64,000 bases of DNA, from contig DDEW01000008.1 of NCBI GenBank assembly GCA_002336935.1, forward strand, positions 37,776 to 101,775. The letters run 5' to 3'. The DNA is from Candidatus Saccharibacteria bacterium UBA1944 (GTDB taxonomy: Bacteria; Patescibacteriota; Saccharimonadia; Saccharimonadales; Saccharimonadaceae). Of the stretch, positions 42,960-51,697 are shown piece after piece. Within the stretch, counting starts at the first letter, position 1. Each line of letters begins with the position of its first letter. The position numbers and the translations under genes are program-made. The notes beneath the pieces are model-generated. The model ran no database searches and was not told the origin of the DNA. It saw only the letters and a program-made list of their open reading frames with translations.

Positions 42960-43319
42960 CTAAATACGAAGGTTGGCTGTCAGAATCACAATGTCCGGCG
43001 GACGAAATGAAGACGAGCGTATAAGATCCGATTTCTGTTTAGCCGGTTGATCGTATCGCAATTCTGATGGGTTGAAGTAACTAATTTCGGGCGGAACTGG
43101 ATTATCATCTTCGTTATCAACTTGATCGAGTTCTTTTATAGGAGTAGCCGTTGGAACTTGATGTTGAGTCATACAGCTAACGATATCTACTGTAGAGTGA
43201 CCCATATCTTCCATTGAAGACAAGGCGAACGTTGGGGAACCAGCAAAGCTAGGTATGAGTATAGAGATAGCAACAGCGATCGGTAAAAGAATTCGGTTAA
43301 GGTGTAGTTTATTGAGCAT
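42960..43319 (-). CDS. Exported small protein, first gene of the copper operon
   Basis: 119 residues with a signal peptide (about 1-32, ending near SFAGSPTFALS). The mature part begins SSMEDMGHSTVDIVSCMTQHQ, rich in Met, His and Cys and plausible for copper binding. The remainder is Pro-rich and probably unstructured. No family was recognised. GGATAT ends 6 nt before the ATG on the minus strand, so the transcript should be leaderless and the operon starts here. Confidence 0.65.
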   Translation of the reverse strand: MLNKLHLNRILLPIAVAISILIPSFAGSPTFALSSMEDMGHSTVDIVSCMTQHQVPTATPIKELDQVDNEDDNPVPPEISYFNPSELRYDQPAKQKSDLIRSSSFRPPDIVILTANLRI

Positions 43320-43358
43320 AGTTTTATATCCTACTCACAAATATACTCCAAACAAATG

Positions 43359-43384
43359 ACATATTCAATAGTGCGCATATATGT
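43359..43384. promoter_or_regulatory. Candidate ArsR-family operator in the divergent copper promoter region
   Basis: ACATAT (43359-43364) and ATATGT (43379-43384) form an inverted repeat with a 14-bp spacer between the minus-strand copper operon and the ArsR-YHS gene. AT-rich ATATG-type repeats are typical of ArsR/SmtB operators. Confidence 0.45.
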
Positions 43385-43406
43385 ATATTATGCTACACTT
43401 AGTGAT

Positions 43407-43901
43407 ATGAACAGTGATATTTTATCTATCCAAGAAGAAATCTTTAAACTTATTGGTAACCAAAAACGGCTTGAGATACTTCTTTTGCTAGAGAACCGTG
43501 AGCTAAACGTTGGTGAGATGACTGACATGCTAGGTCTACGACAGGCAAATCTATCACAGCACCTCACCCTCCTCCGCGCACAACATCTCGTTGAAGTACG
43601 CAAGAAAGGGCGTGAATCTTTTTATACGCTTTCCGATGATAGTATCGCGGTCGCGATTCGAACAATTCATGATTTTCTTCGCAAAACCCACCGTATTGAT
43701 GCACCCTTTGATAGCAATTCTTTATTTCCAATTGTCACTGATCCAGTTTGCGGCATGCGATTCAGCGCTTCAAAGGCATTTTCACACATTGATAAAAACG
43801 GCAAATTGTATCATTTCTGTGCGAGTGGCTGTGAATCTGCCTTTAAGGCTAGTGTAAAACTAACTAACGAAGAGCACTTTGCTCAAACCGTTCACGCGTA
43901 G
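43407..43901 (+). CDS. ArsR-family regulator fused to a YHS domain
   Basis: 164 residues. Residues about 8-85 form an ArsR winged helix (RLEILLLLENRELNVGEM, then LRQANLSQHLTLLRAQHLV as recognition helix). Residues about 110-150 form a YHS module (DPVCGMRF ... YHFCASGCESAF). The YHS cysteines probably sense the metal. TACACT with upstream TG ends 7 nt before ATG 43407, so it is leaderless and probably autoregulated. It heads a rightward unit with the two DUF305-type genes and faces the CopA operon. Confidence 0.88.
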   Translation: MNSDILSIQEEIFKLIGNQKRLEILLLLENRELNVGEMTDMLGLRQANLSQHLTLLRAQHLVEVRKKGRESFYTLSDDSIAVAIRTIHDFLRKTHRIDAPFDSNSLFPIVTDPVCGMRFSASKAFSHIDKNGKLYHFCASGCESAFKASVKLTNEEHFAQTVHA

Positions 43902-43910
43902 GAGGATAAC

Positions 43911-44555
43911 ATGAAAAAAGCTCAATTCGTAGCATTTGGTTTGATAATTATATTGTTGATATTTGTGATTTTTCTGCTAAATGATAAATCACAAAATAAG
44001 GTGAACTCTTCTACTGAAACGAGTCAAAGTTCTCAATCAGAAAATCAGACAAGCAATATGTATGCCAACATGACGGGCGATCAGTTCGACAAAGCATACC
44101 TGACGGATATGATTGCTCACCACCAGGGTGCGCTGAATATGGCAAGCCAAGCCCGGGAGCTCGCAACAAAAGCAGAAATACGGACCTTAGCTGATGCTAT
44201 TCTCACTTCTCAAGCTACCGAGGTCCAACAAATGATGGATTGGCAACAGGAATGGAACTATTCTGCAACTGACAGCAGCAACCCGCATGCAGGGCATATG
44301 ATGGAATCTAGCGGTAGTATGGGTGATGATATGGCCGATATGGAGGCAAAGCTAAGCGGTTTGAGCGGCGAAGCGTATGATAAAGAGTTTTTGAAACAGA
44401 TGATTCTGCATCATCAGCAAGCTGTTGATATGTCGAAGTATGCAGATACAAACGCGAAACATCAAGAGGTCAAAGACCTCGCAGCAGCAATCATCACTGC
44501 TCAAGAAAAAGAAATTGCTGACATGAAGAGTTGGCAACAAAAGTGGGGCTACTAA
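43911..44555 (+). CDS. Exported DUF305 four-helix protein
   Basis: 214 residues with an N-terminal membrane anchor (about 5-24), a Ser/Gln linker, and two DUF305 motifs (DMIAHHQGALNMA and QMILHHQQAVDMS). Between them is a Met/His-rich stretch (HAGHMMESSGSMGDDMADME) suited to Cu(I)/Cu(II) binding. DUF305 proteins commonly occur in copper operons. GGAGG lies before the ATG and the gene is 9 nt after the ArsR-YHS stop. Confidence 0.9.
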   Translation: MKKAQFVAFGLIIILLIFVIFLLNDKSQNKVNSSTETSQSSQSENQTSNMYANMTGDQFDKAYLTDMIAHHQGALNMASQARELATKAEIRTLADAILTSQATEVQQMMDWQQEWNYSATDSSNPHAGHMMESSGSMGDDMADMEAKLSGLSGEAYDKEFLKQMILHHQQAVDMSKYADTNAKHQEVKDLAAAIITAQEKEIADMKSWQQKWGY

Positions 44556-44561
44556 AAGCAA

Positions 44562-45203
44562 ATGCACAAGGTGCTGGTGGGCGGTGCTCTACTCGTCATA
44601 ATTACTGGAGCTGCTTTTCTTACCCCTACTATTCAGGATCTCATCAGCAACAACCAAACACCTGCCAAAGTTGCAGCCAGCAAGACAGAGACGAAAGTAG
44701 CTGAGCCTAGAGACCCTAAAACCCATGATTTTAGCGACGTTGATTATGCCCAAAAAAAATTAATCCACCATCAGCTAGGTGCCATGATTGCCGACAAGGC
44801 AAAAACTGATGCAACCAAGCCAGAAATACGACAAATAGCCGAGCAAGTAAGTTCTCAGGAAACAGAAAGAGCAAACGTTTACGCAACCCTACTCACATCA
44901 TGGAATGAAAGCTACTTGAACATTACCGATTTTCCCGAAACAGGTGGTTGCAATGGTTACCCGACGTTTTCCGGCATGTTACCGCATCTTGATGTTGGGA
45001 AATATCGATTATCGAGCGGCGAAAGTGTAGACACAACATTCCTCACCCTGCTCATAGAGCATCATAAAAAAGCTACTGATCTAGTGAAACTTGAAGGTGC
45101 AAAAATAGGTTTTGGTGAGTTGGTTAAGCTGCGCGAGATTTCACAGAAAGAGTACAAAGCAGAGATAAGTACCTTCGAAACGTTACAGAAATCAGTTCTA
45201 TAA
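44562..45203 (+). CDS. Second, divergent DUF305-like exported protein
   Basis: 213 residues with a signal-anchor at about 3-22. The two helix-pair motifs are recognisable but eroded (KKLIHHQLGAMIADKA and LLIEHHKKATDLVK), and the Met-rich stretch is replaced by a Gly/Pro/Cys segment (GGCNGYPTFSGM). It probably arose by duplication of the preceding gene, 6 nt upstream, and has lost some metal ligands. Confidence 0.7.
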   Translation: MHKVLVGGALLVIITGAAFLTPTIQDLISNNQTPAKVAASKTETKVAEPRDPKTHDFSDVDYAQKKLIHHQLGAMIADKAKTDATKPEIRQIAEQVSSQETERANVYATLLTSWNESYLNITDFPETGGCNGYPTFSGMLPHLDVGKYRLSSGESVDTTFLTLLIEHHKKATDLVKLEGAKIGFGELVKLREISQKEYKAEISTFETLQKSVL

Positions 45204-45224
45204 CCATACCATCTATGCATCTAG

Positions 45225-45698
45225 CTAATCTGTACATTTAATATACTGTTTCATTTGGCGTACAAGTGAGCTCGAGACCGATCTGCGCATTAATTCGCAA
45301 CTGTCACTTTGAGATAATATATTCAAGCTGCCTTCCCATATAATCTCATCGTCGATGATAGCAATCTTTCGATGGTGCTTAACGGTATACAGCACTATTA
45401 TTCCGATACTTTGCATATCCTGCACGGCTTTGTATGCCTGATCGATATATTTGCCCTCATGTTCACTTGGAGGTCGCGTGTTCACTGTAATCTGAAGACC
45501 TCTTTGGCATGCTCGCCTCAATATGGGCAAAAGCATATCCATTCGCTTTGTTGTCATGAACGGACTCTCAATATAAATGCCGTGGCTCGCACGCCCAAGA
45601 TCTTTTATGAATGCTTTGTAGAATGTTTCGTTATCAAATAGTCGTGAACTGCAAAGCGCGGTTGTATCAATGCTATTGGAGAATAGTCGCTTAAACAT
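45225..45698 (-). CDS. Single-HKD phospholipase-D-like protein
   Basis: 157 residues. One HKD motif, HHRKIAIIDDEIIWEGSLN (HxKx4D then GSxN), and an N-terminal strand-helix ending ESPFMT are typical of PLD-superfamily nucleases such as Nuc, which act as dimers. It could be a nuclease or a stand-alone domain of a helicase system. ATG 45698 has TGGAG 7 nt upstream. It lies just outside the copper genes, on the opposite strand. Confidence 0.75.
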   Translation of the reverse strand: MFKRLFSNSIDTTALCSSRLFDNETFYKAFIKDLGRASHGIYIESPFMTTKRMDMLLPILRRACQRGLQITVNTRPPSEHEGKYIDQAYKAVQDMQSIGIIVLYTVKHHRKIAIIDDEIIWEGSLNILSQSDSCELMRRSVSSSLVRQMKQYIKCTD

Positions 45699-45792
45699 CG
45701 CTATTCTCCACATCCTCGTCTCCGTCTTCTATTTCGACAATGCCTAGGTTATCTAGTCCGATCAAAGTTCTATAATCGTCCCTTATGTCCAG

Positions 45793-45833
45793 CCATAGAA
45801 AATACCCGCCGTCGTAGCGGGTATTTTCTATGG
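45793..45833 (-). terminator. Perfect 17-bp hairpin terminator
   Basis: CCATAGAAAATACCCGC pairs with GCGGGTATTTTCTATGG around a 7-nt loop. It is the second of two hairpins after the minus-strand gene 45921-46217. Confidence 0.75.
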
Positions 45834-45868
45834 GTGCGAATAGTATAAGTAGTGGTAGATATAAATGT

Positions 45869-45890
45869 GCCCCTCATATCGCTGAGGGGC
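45869..45890 (-). terminator. First hairpin after the 45921-46217 gene
   Basis: GCCCCTCA pairs with TGAGGGGC (8 bp) around a 6-nt loop. On the minus strand ACATTTATAT follows. Confidence 0.65.
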
Positions 45891-45920
45891 GGGCGCCGTC
45901 CGTGGTGACGGGGGTGTTGG

Positions 45921-46217
45921 TCAGAGGTCATTCGGAGGGTTGGGGAAGCGCCGGCGATGCGGCAACGTGGTGATGTCATCACCTCGCAGCATGCTCTTGG
46001 CGCCACCGGCCAGGTTGGCCAGCGCCAGCCAGAACAGCAGCGCGCCGCCCACGATGAGGACCACGATGCCGCTGCCGACACCCCATGCCCAGGCGTACTG
46101 CTCAGCCGCGTGGGCCGTCCACTGCCACCAGCCCACCAGGCAGGCGACGATGAACAGCAGCGGGTAAGCCGCCATCACACCCAGGTGTCGTGTGAACGTC
46201 TTGTCGAACGAAGCCAT
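45921..46217 (-). CDS. GC-rich small membrane protein
   Basis: 98 residues with two to three hydrophobic segments (about 14-32 and 47-70) and an Arg/Pro-rich tail (PHRRRFPNPP). No family was recognised. Codon use is strongly G/C-ending, against AT-rich flanks. ATG 46217 (MASFDKTF) has GAGAGG upstream. It has a perfect consensus promoter at 46272-46300 and two hairpins after it, so it is a complete stand-alone unit. Confidence 0.6.
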   Translation of the reverse strand: MASFDKTFTRHLGVMAAYPLLFIVACLVGWWQWTAHAAEQYAWAWGVGSGIVVLIVGGALLFWLALANLAGGAKSMLRGDDITTLPHRRRFPNPPNDL

Positions 46218-46271
46218 GGCTTCGAGCCTCTCTGTGCGGGAGCACTTCTGAATAGTGCTCACATAATTTAA

Positions 46272-46300
46272 ATTATAGCACTTTTATTTATTATTGTCAA
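46272..46300 (-). promoter_or_regulatory. Perfect consensus promoter of the GC-rich membrane-protein gene
   Basis: Minus-strand TTGACA (46295-46300), 17 bp, TATAAT (46272-46277), with TG one base before the -10 box. Confidence 0.9.
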
Positions 46301-46361
46301 TATAAGGCCCTTCGTTTGCGATACACTGTTCGCCATAGCTAAAGCAGTGTATACTACAACC

Positions 46362-46943
46362 ATGAAAAAAAGCACAAGCGGATTTACCATTATTGAACTT
46401 TTGGTCGTTATTGTGATTGTCGCGCTGCTTGCAATCGTGTCGTTTGTAAGCTTCAATGGCGCTACCGACAGGGCACGTAATGCCCAAACTATTAATGCTG
46501 CTGCTCAATGGGCGAAGGCGCTCAAAACCTATCAAGCTCGCAATGGCGGCTACCCATCTATTGCCAGTTGCTTGGGCGATAACTACAAGTGGGGCATAAA
46601 TAGCAGCGCTACACAGGGAACGGAGGTCGGCCAGTGTCGCCAAGATAATGCCAGCGTAGGCGTACGTGTTGAGGCAACGTTTTACACTGCGATGGCACCC
46701 TACATTACGAGTAACCCCACTCCTGCAATGACATTGGCAAGCAATTCATCAACATTGTGGTATAGGGGACTCTACTATTACATCGGTGCTGGCAACGTGG
46801 CTCGCCTTGACTTAACTCTCACCAAAGGCGCTGGCACATGCCCAAGTGATATCGGTGGATACGCACGGATAGCAACGAATACTATGACTAATGGGAACCT
46901 AATGTGTGCCTATACCATAGGTAGTACGGTGGGTTATGACTAG
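46362..46943 (+). CDS. Type IV pilin-like protein (class III signal)
   Basis: 193 residues. KKSTSGFTIIELLVVIVIVA is a prepilin leader: cleavage after Gly, Phe at +1, Glu at +5, then a hydrophobic helix. The globular part has four cysteines likely to form disulfides. TATACT ends 6 nt before ATG 46362 (leaderless). Type IV pili are implicated in attachment and twitching in Saccharibacteria; which role this subunit plays (major, minor or pseudopilin) is unknown. Confidence 0.88.
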   Translation: MKKSTSGFTIIELLVVIVIVALLAIVSFVSFNGATDRARNAQTINAAAQWAKALKTYQARNGGYPSIASCLGDNYKWGINSSATQGTEVGQCRQDNASVGVRVEATFYTAMAPYITSNPTPAMTLASNSSTLWYRGLYYYIGAGNVARLDLTLTKGAGTCPSDIGGYARIATNTMTNGNLMCAYTIGSTVGYD

Positions 46944-47512
46944 CGCTTCTTGAATAGCCCACCAATCAGATCATCGACTATCGAACCATCTTTGTTTTTA
47001 TCAAGCATCTCAGTCGCAAGCTGCGTCAGCGGACTGCCGTCGTTCGTTTTATGCTTTTTTAATAAATCAGACAAACCGCCCGCATCAAGGCCACCGTCGG
47101 CTTTCTTTTTGCCCAAATAGGCCATAACGAGTGGTGCAAGAAAGGTCAATATTTTGACAACTGTCGCGGTGTCTACTCCCGTTTTGGTTGCCACTTGTTC
47201 AGCAACCGCTGAGGTTTTGTTGCCAAATACGTGGTCGAGGATTTTACTGCCATCACTACTGCTATCGCCACCCGTAAACAAACTGGTTAAGCTTTCTAGC
47301 AGTGAGCCCCCTGTGTGGTCTTTCTCTACCGCTGCATCAAGGCTTGCAGCGCCGTCTGCGCTAGCTGTGTTGTTGCCCATTTGCCCCAAAATGATTGGCA
47401 ACCCAGCCACAACAACTTTCTCGACTGTTGATTGATCAGTCCCCGTAGCGTTACCGATTTTTGTCGCTACATTACCCTTAATAATGTCGTTTATTGCAGC
47501 TTGTACGTCCAT
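46940..47512 (-). CDS. DUF937-family protein
   Basis: 190 residues, soluble. VVVAGLPIILGQMGNNT and VVKILTFLAPLVMAYLGKKK are the two halves of the DUF937/YidB-like pattern, and the tail DLIGGLFKKR is also typical. Function is unknown in the family. GGAGG precedes the ATG. It is 7 nt downstream of the DUF4332 gene (same strand) and its stop overlaps that of the pilin. Confidence 0.82.
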   Translation of the reverse strand: MDVQAAINDIIKGNVATKIGNATGTDQSTVEKVVVAGLPIILGQMGNNTASADGAASLDAAVEKDHTGGSLLESLTSLFTGGDSSSDGSKILDHVFGNKTSAVAEQVATKTGVDTATVVKILTFLAPLVMAYLGKKKADGGLDAGGLSDLLKKHKTNDGSPLTQLATEMLDKNKDGSIVDDLIGGLFKKR

Positions 47513-47519
47513 ATTCCTC

Positions 47520-47924
47520 CTAGTGGTGAATTACTTTTGGCAGCTTCTTTGCCTGTACGATAAATGTTTCGAGCTCATTGACGCTCGGAACACGGCGCAC
47601 AAGGCGATTGGCATTATTATACTCAACAAGCTCAGCGTAAAGACTTTCCGCACTTCTGTAGGCAAGTTTTGGCACGGTACACACGCCAGCGCTGCACAAA
47701 AGTTCCGCATATTCACCGCCAATCCCATCTATACGAAAAAGATCGGCCATATGGACCCATCGTTTTATCATTTCATCAGTTAAGTGCGTTTCATCCGCCA
47801 ACCGCATTCGGGCAGTTGATGTTGAACCCGCCTCAATCAGTTGCTCTGTCGTGCGCACACCTGCGGCGCGCAGCGTATCAGCATAGGCCTCGCTGATACC
47901 TTCAATGTCTTTGATGCTTGCCAT
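47520..47924 (-). CDS. DUF4332-like helix-hairpin-helix protein
   Basis: 134 residues with two HhH-like units (IKDIEGISEAYADTLRAAGVRTTEQLIEAG and, at about 62-92, a DGIGGEYAELLCSAGV unit), as in DUF4332 proteins. A role in DNA or RNA binding is possible. ATG 47924 follows AGGAGG by 12 nt. It is the first gene of a two-gene unit with DUF937. Confidence 0.8.
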   Translation of the reverse strand: MASIKDIEGISEAYADTLRAAGVRTTEQLIEAGSTSTARMRLADETHLTDEMIKRWVHMADLFRIDGIGGEYAELLCSAGVCTVPKLAYRSAESLYAELVEYNNANRLVRRVPSVNELETFIVQAKKLPKVIHH

Positions 47925-48069
47925 GGTTTTTTGTAACCTCCTTGCTTGCCTCAAATATATATGCTGCCTCTATTATACGCTTTATTATCACAAAAATTGT
48001 ACAGAATATTAGTAGGTATCTAGTAAAGTATTTTATGCACAAGCGTTATCCTGTATACTAAACCTTAGT

Positions 48070-50472
48070 ATGAATAATAATGAAAAACACTCTATGGGCC
48101 AGTACCTGCGTGCTGTCAATTATTTGACTGCCGCACAAATCTTTTTAGCAGATAACCACCTGATGAAGCGACCGGTGACGTTTGATGACGTAAAAAGCCG
48201 CTTACTTGGCCACTGGGGAAGTGGCCCAGGCATCAACTTCGCCTACGCGCACTTGAGCCGCTTTGCTAAAAAGTATGACCAAGACATGATGTTTGTACTT
48301 GGCCCTGGCCATGGTTTCCCGGCCTTGCAAGCCAACTTGTTCCTGGAGGGTACGTTGTCTCACGTTGATCCAAGCCTGCAAGTTAATTTGGATGGTATTC
48401 GCCGACTCTGTCGCGAATTTAGTTGGCCCTACGGCTACCCGAGCCACTCTAACCCTGAAACACCCGGAGTAATTCTGGAAGGAGGGGAACTTGGCTACGC
48501 GCTCAGCACCAGCTATGGAGCAGTCCTCGACAATCCTGACCTTATGGTAGCGTGCTTAGTTGGTGACGGCGAAGCCGAAACTGGCCCAACCGCTGGTGCA
48601 TGGCACCTCAATAAGCTTGTCAACCCGCGCAAAGATGGAGTGGTACTGCCAATCCTCCACCTCAACGGGTACAAGATTAGCCAGCCAACGATTTTTGGAC
48701 GCATGAGCAATTACGAGCTTATGACCCTCTTCAGCGGCTACGGCTACGAGCCGCGAATTGTTGATACAACGAAAGGTGGTGACAATCCGCATGATTTAAT
48801 GGCCGATGCACTTGATTGGGCACATAGCCTGATTCAAGAAATTCGTGAGAGCACCGATACGGTTAGCCCACGCATGCCAATGATTATTATGCGCACACTC
48901 AAGGGTTGGACGGGCGTCAAAGAGTTGCCAAACGGTGACAAAATTGAGGGCAACTGCCTTGCTCACCAGGTAGTGCTTAATGAAGCTAAAACAGATGAGG
49001 CACAACTGAAGCTACTCAACGAGTGGCTAGGTAGTTATAAGTTCGACGAACTTTATTCAGAAGCCAATGGGTTTGGCAGTTTTGTACAAGATATTATTCC
49101 GGAAAATCCTGAAAAGCGATTGGGCCGCAGCAAGCATGCTCATGGTGGAAGCGCCGTATACAAACCGCTCAACCTACCAAGTGTTGAGCAGTTCGCTGAA
49201 GATGCCGTTGTACCTGGTACGATTGGATCAAGCTCGATGCGTCGCACTGGGCTGTACTTAGAAGAAGTCTTCCGTCGCAATGCGGATACCAAGAACTTCC
49301 GTTTCATGAGCCCAGACGAAACCTACAGCAACAAGCTTGACGACGTGTTCAAGGCAACCAGCCGTAGTTGGCAATGGCCAATTATGAGCTGGGATAAAGA
49401 CCTCAGCCAAGATGGACGAGTGATGGAAATGCTTTCGGAGCACAACATGCAAGGCCTGATGCAAGGCTATGTACTTACTGGGCGCCACGCCATGTTCGCC
49501 AGCTATGAGGCCTTTTTGCAAGTGGTGAGTAGTATGGTTGACCAATATGCCAAATTCCTTACGCAAAGTCGTGGTGTCGCCTGGCGCGGAACCATTCCAA
49601 GTATCAACTACATCCTCACGAGTAGTGGATGGCGCCAGGACCACAACGGCTTCAGCCACCAAAACCCAGGCTTTATCGACGATTTACTCCGTCGACAAAG
49701 CAACTTCAGCGATGTGTTCTTCCCGAGCGACGGCAATACAACGCTCGTGTGCCTTGAAAAAATGCTCACCAGTGTACGACAAATTAATGCTATTGTGGCT
49801 GGTAAAACCGTTGAACCTCGGTGGTTGAGTGCAGACCTGGCCCGCAAACAAGTAGAGGATGGTTTAATGATTTGGGATTTCGCAAGCCAAGAAAACCCAG
49901 ACCTCATTATGGCTGCTTGTGGTGATTACCCAACCAAAGAGACAATGGCTGCCATTGACATTATTAAAACCGAGCGCCCAGAAGTGAAGCTGCGCTGCGT
50001 CAATGTATCGTCGCTCACCACTATGGGCTTTGGTACACTCAACAATACTGCCGATCAAAAGTTTTTCGATTACATCTTTACTGCAAATAAACCTGTCATA
50101 TTTAACTTCCATGGTTACCCGCAAACAGTTAATAGCGTTCTTTTCAACTACGCAGTCGATAGTACGCGTTTTGATGTGCGCGGCTACAAAGAAATCGGAA
50201 GCACAACCACACCGTTTGATATGCACGTGCGCAATGAAACCAGTCGTTATGACCTTGCAATCGCCGCATTTAAGCAGCTTGGTCACGATGGTGTGATACC
50301 GTTTGAAGAAGCAGAGCACCTTGCCGCAAAGTACCGTGCGAAAATCGATGCAAACACCGAATATATCAAGAAAAATGGCATCGATTTGCCAGAGCTTGAT
50401 GCCTGGGTATGGCCAGCTGCACGCAATATGGAGCGCGTTAAAGAAGAGGAATGGCACGGTCAAACCAACTAG
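48070..50472 (+). CDS. xfp: Xylulose-5-phosphate/fructose-6-phosphate phosphoketolase
   Basis: An 800-residue thiamine-diphosphate enzyme that splits xylulose-5-P (and often fructose-6-P) to acetyl phosphate. HWGSGPG, LGPGHGFPAL, GDGEAETGP (ThDP/Mg site) and LHLNGYKI are characteristic. Length is normal. The next gene, 6 nt downstream, is acetate kinase, which converts the acetyl phosphate to acetate and ATP. TATACT lies 10 nt before the ATG. This pair is a likely central energy route in a reduced genome. Confidence 0.97.
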   Translation: MNNNEKHSMGQYLRAVNYLTAAQIFLADNHLMKRPVTFDDVKSRLLGHWGSGPGINFAYAHLSRFAKKYDQDMMFVLGPGHGFPALQANLFLEGTLSHVDPSLQVNLDGIRRLCREFSWPYGYPSHSNPETPGVILEGGELGYALSTSYGAVLDNPDLMVACLVGDGEAETGPTAGAWHLNKLVNPRKDGVVLPILHLNGYKISQPTIFGRMSNYELMTLFSGYGYEPRIVDTTKGGDNPHDLMADALDWAHSLIQEIRESTDTVSPRMPMIIMRTLKGWTGVKELPNGDKIEGNCLAHQVVLNEAKTDEAQLKLLNEWLGSYKFDELYSEANGFGSFVQDIIPENPEKRLGRSKHAHGGSAVYKPLNLPSVEQFAEDAVVPGTIGSSSMRRTGLYLEEVFRRNADTKNFRFMSPDETYSNKLDDVFKATSRSWQWPIMSWDKDLSQDGRVMEMLSEHNMQGLMQGYVLTGRHAMFASYEAFLQVVSSMVDQYAKFLTQSRGVAWRGTIPSINYILTSSGWRQDHNGFSHQNPGFIDDLLRRQSNFSDVFFPSDGNTTLVCLEKMLTSVRQINAIVAGKTVEPRWLSADLARKQVEDGLMIWDFASQENPDLIMAACGDYPTKETMAAIDIIKTERPEVKLRCVNVSSLTTMGFGTLNNTADQKFFDYIFTANKPVIFNFHGYPQTVNSVLFNYAVDSTRFDVRGYKEIGSTTTPFDMHVRNETSRYDLAIAAFKQLGHDGVIPFEEAEHLAAKYRAKIDANTEYIKKNGIDLPELDAWVWPAARNMERVKEEEWHGQTN

Positions 50473-50478
50473 GTAACT

Positions 50479-51669
50479 ATGGCGGGCATGATTCTTGTTG
50501 CAAACCCCGGAAGCTCTAGCCGCAAATATGCGCTATATGACGCTGATCTAGCACTAAAAGCTCAGCTGCACTTTGAAATTGTAGATGATGCACTAGTTTG
50601 CACACTGCACAGCCCAGACGAATCACACCAGATTCAACTTGATTTTGAAAAACTCTCTGAATCTGCGTCGCACGTCGAACGACTATTTAAAAGCGCCGGC
50701 GTGCTTGGCGAGTCTGAAACAATCAGTAGCGTTGGCCTGCGTATTGTGGCGCCCAGTAGCTATTTTATGCAAGATCATATCATCACCGATGAGGTAGTAG
50801 ACAAACTACAAGCACTCTACGACTTTGCGCCCATTCATATTGATGCGACACTTACCGAGCTGCGCCACTTAAAAGAACAGTTCTCGCAAATGACTATAGT
50901 GGGGGTGAGTGACAGCGCTTTTCATGCGACAAAACCAAATTACGCTTGGAACTACGGTATTGATATCCATGATAGCGATCGTTTAGATATTAAGCGCTTT
51001 GGTTATCATGGGCTCTCAGTCTCCGCTAGCGTCGATATGCTTTGGGGCGCAGGCAAACTGCCGCCAAAGGTCATCATATGCCACCTTGGCAGTGGCTCGT
51101 CAGTCACTGGCGTCTACCACGGCAGGAGCATCGACACAACAATGGGCTATACGCCGCTCGAAGGTGTAGTGATGGCAACACGTAGCGGCTCGATCGATGC
51201 CGGTGCCATCCGCGCCCTTAAACGCGAACTTTCGATGGATGACGAGCAGCTTGAAGATTATTTGCATACCAAAGGCGGCCTGATGGGTCTTGCTGGCAGC
51301 AATGATATCCGAGAGCTCCTAGATAGAGAGACTGATGGCGACCACATGGCACACCTTGCGTTAACAACCCTTGTTCACTCCTACCACAAAGCGATTGGCA
51401 GCATGATGGCAGCCTTAAATGGCTGCGACTTACTCGTGTTCACCGGTACAGTAGGGGAGCGAAGTGCTGTCTTGCGCAAACGAATTGTTGCCCACCTCGA
51501 ATTTCACGATTTTATCCTTGATGGCAACCTGAATGAGCAATGCACTACGCCTCAAAAGCTAACGGCTATCAACCAAGCTGCTAAGTCACGTCCAATTTTT
51601 GTTATACCAACCAATGAATCACTCGAAATTGCAAAACATGTACGCAATGTCATGAAGCAGGTACAATAA
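50479..51669 (+). CDS. ackA: Acetate kinase
   Basis: 396 residues. NPGSSSRKYALY (ATP-binding), FGYHGLSV, CHLGSGSSVTGV and FTGTVGERSAVLR are the family motifs, with small departures from the usual NAGSSS and HLGNG. It makes ATP from the acetyl phosphate produced by the upstream phosphoketolase and is almost certainly co-transcribed with it. Confidence 0.94.
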   Translation: MAGMILVANPGSSSRKYALYDADLALKAQLHFEIVDDALVCTLHSPDESHQIQLDFEKLSESASHVERLFKSAGVLGESETISSVGLRIVAPSSYFMQDHIITDEVVDKLQALYDFAPIHIDATLTELRHLKEQFSQMTIVGVSDSAFHATKPNYAWNYGIDIHDSDRLDIKRFGYHGLSVSASVDMLWGAGKLPPKVIICHLGSGSSVTGVYHGRSIDTTMGYTPLEGVVMATRSGSIDAGAIRALKRELSMDDEQLEDYLHTKGGLMGLAGSNDIRELLDRETDGDHMAHLALTTLVHSYHKAIGSMMAALNGCDLLVFTGTVGERSAVLRKRIVAHLEFHDFILDGNLNEQCTTPQKLTAINQAAKSRPIFVIPTNESLEIAKHVRNVMKQVQ

Positions 51670-51697
51670 ATACCAACTATCATAAACGGAACACGCT

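Noticed and set aside
37261..45203. Island with tRNA attachment-site repeats
   Set aside because: The tRNA-Gln 3' end is not repeated near 45.2 kb and no integrase is visible, so island status is only a suggestion.
49864..50463. 199-residue frame antisense to phosphoketolase
   Set aside because: Shadow of a strongly conserved gene, without promoter or ribosome site.
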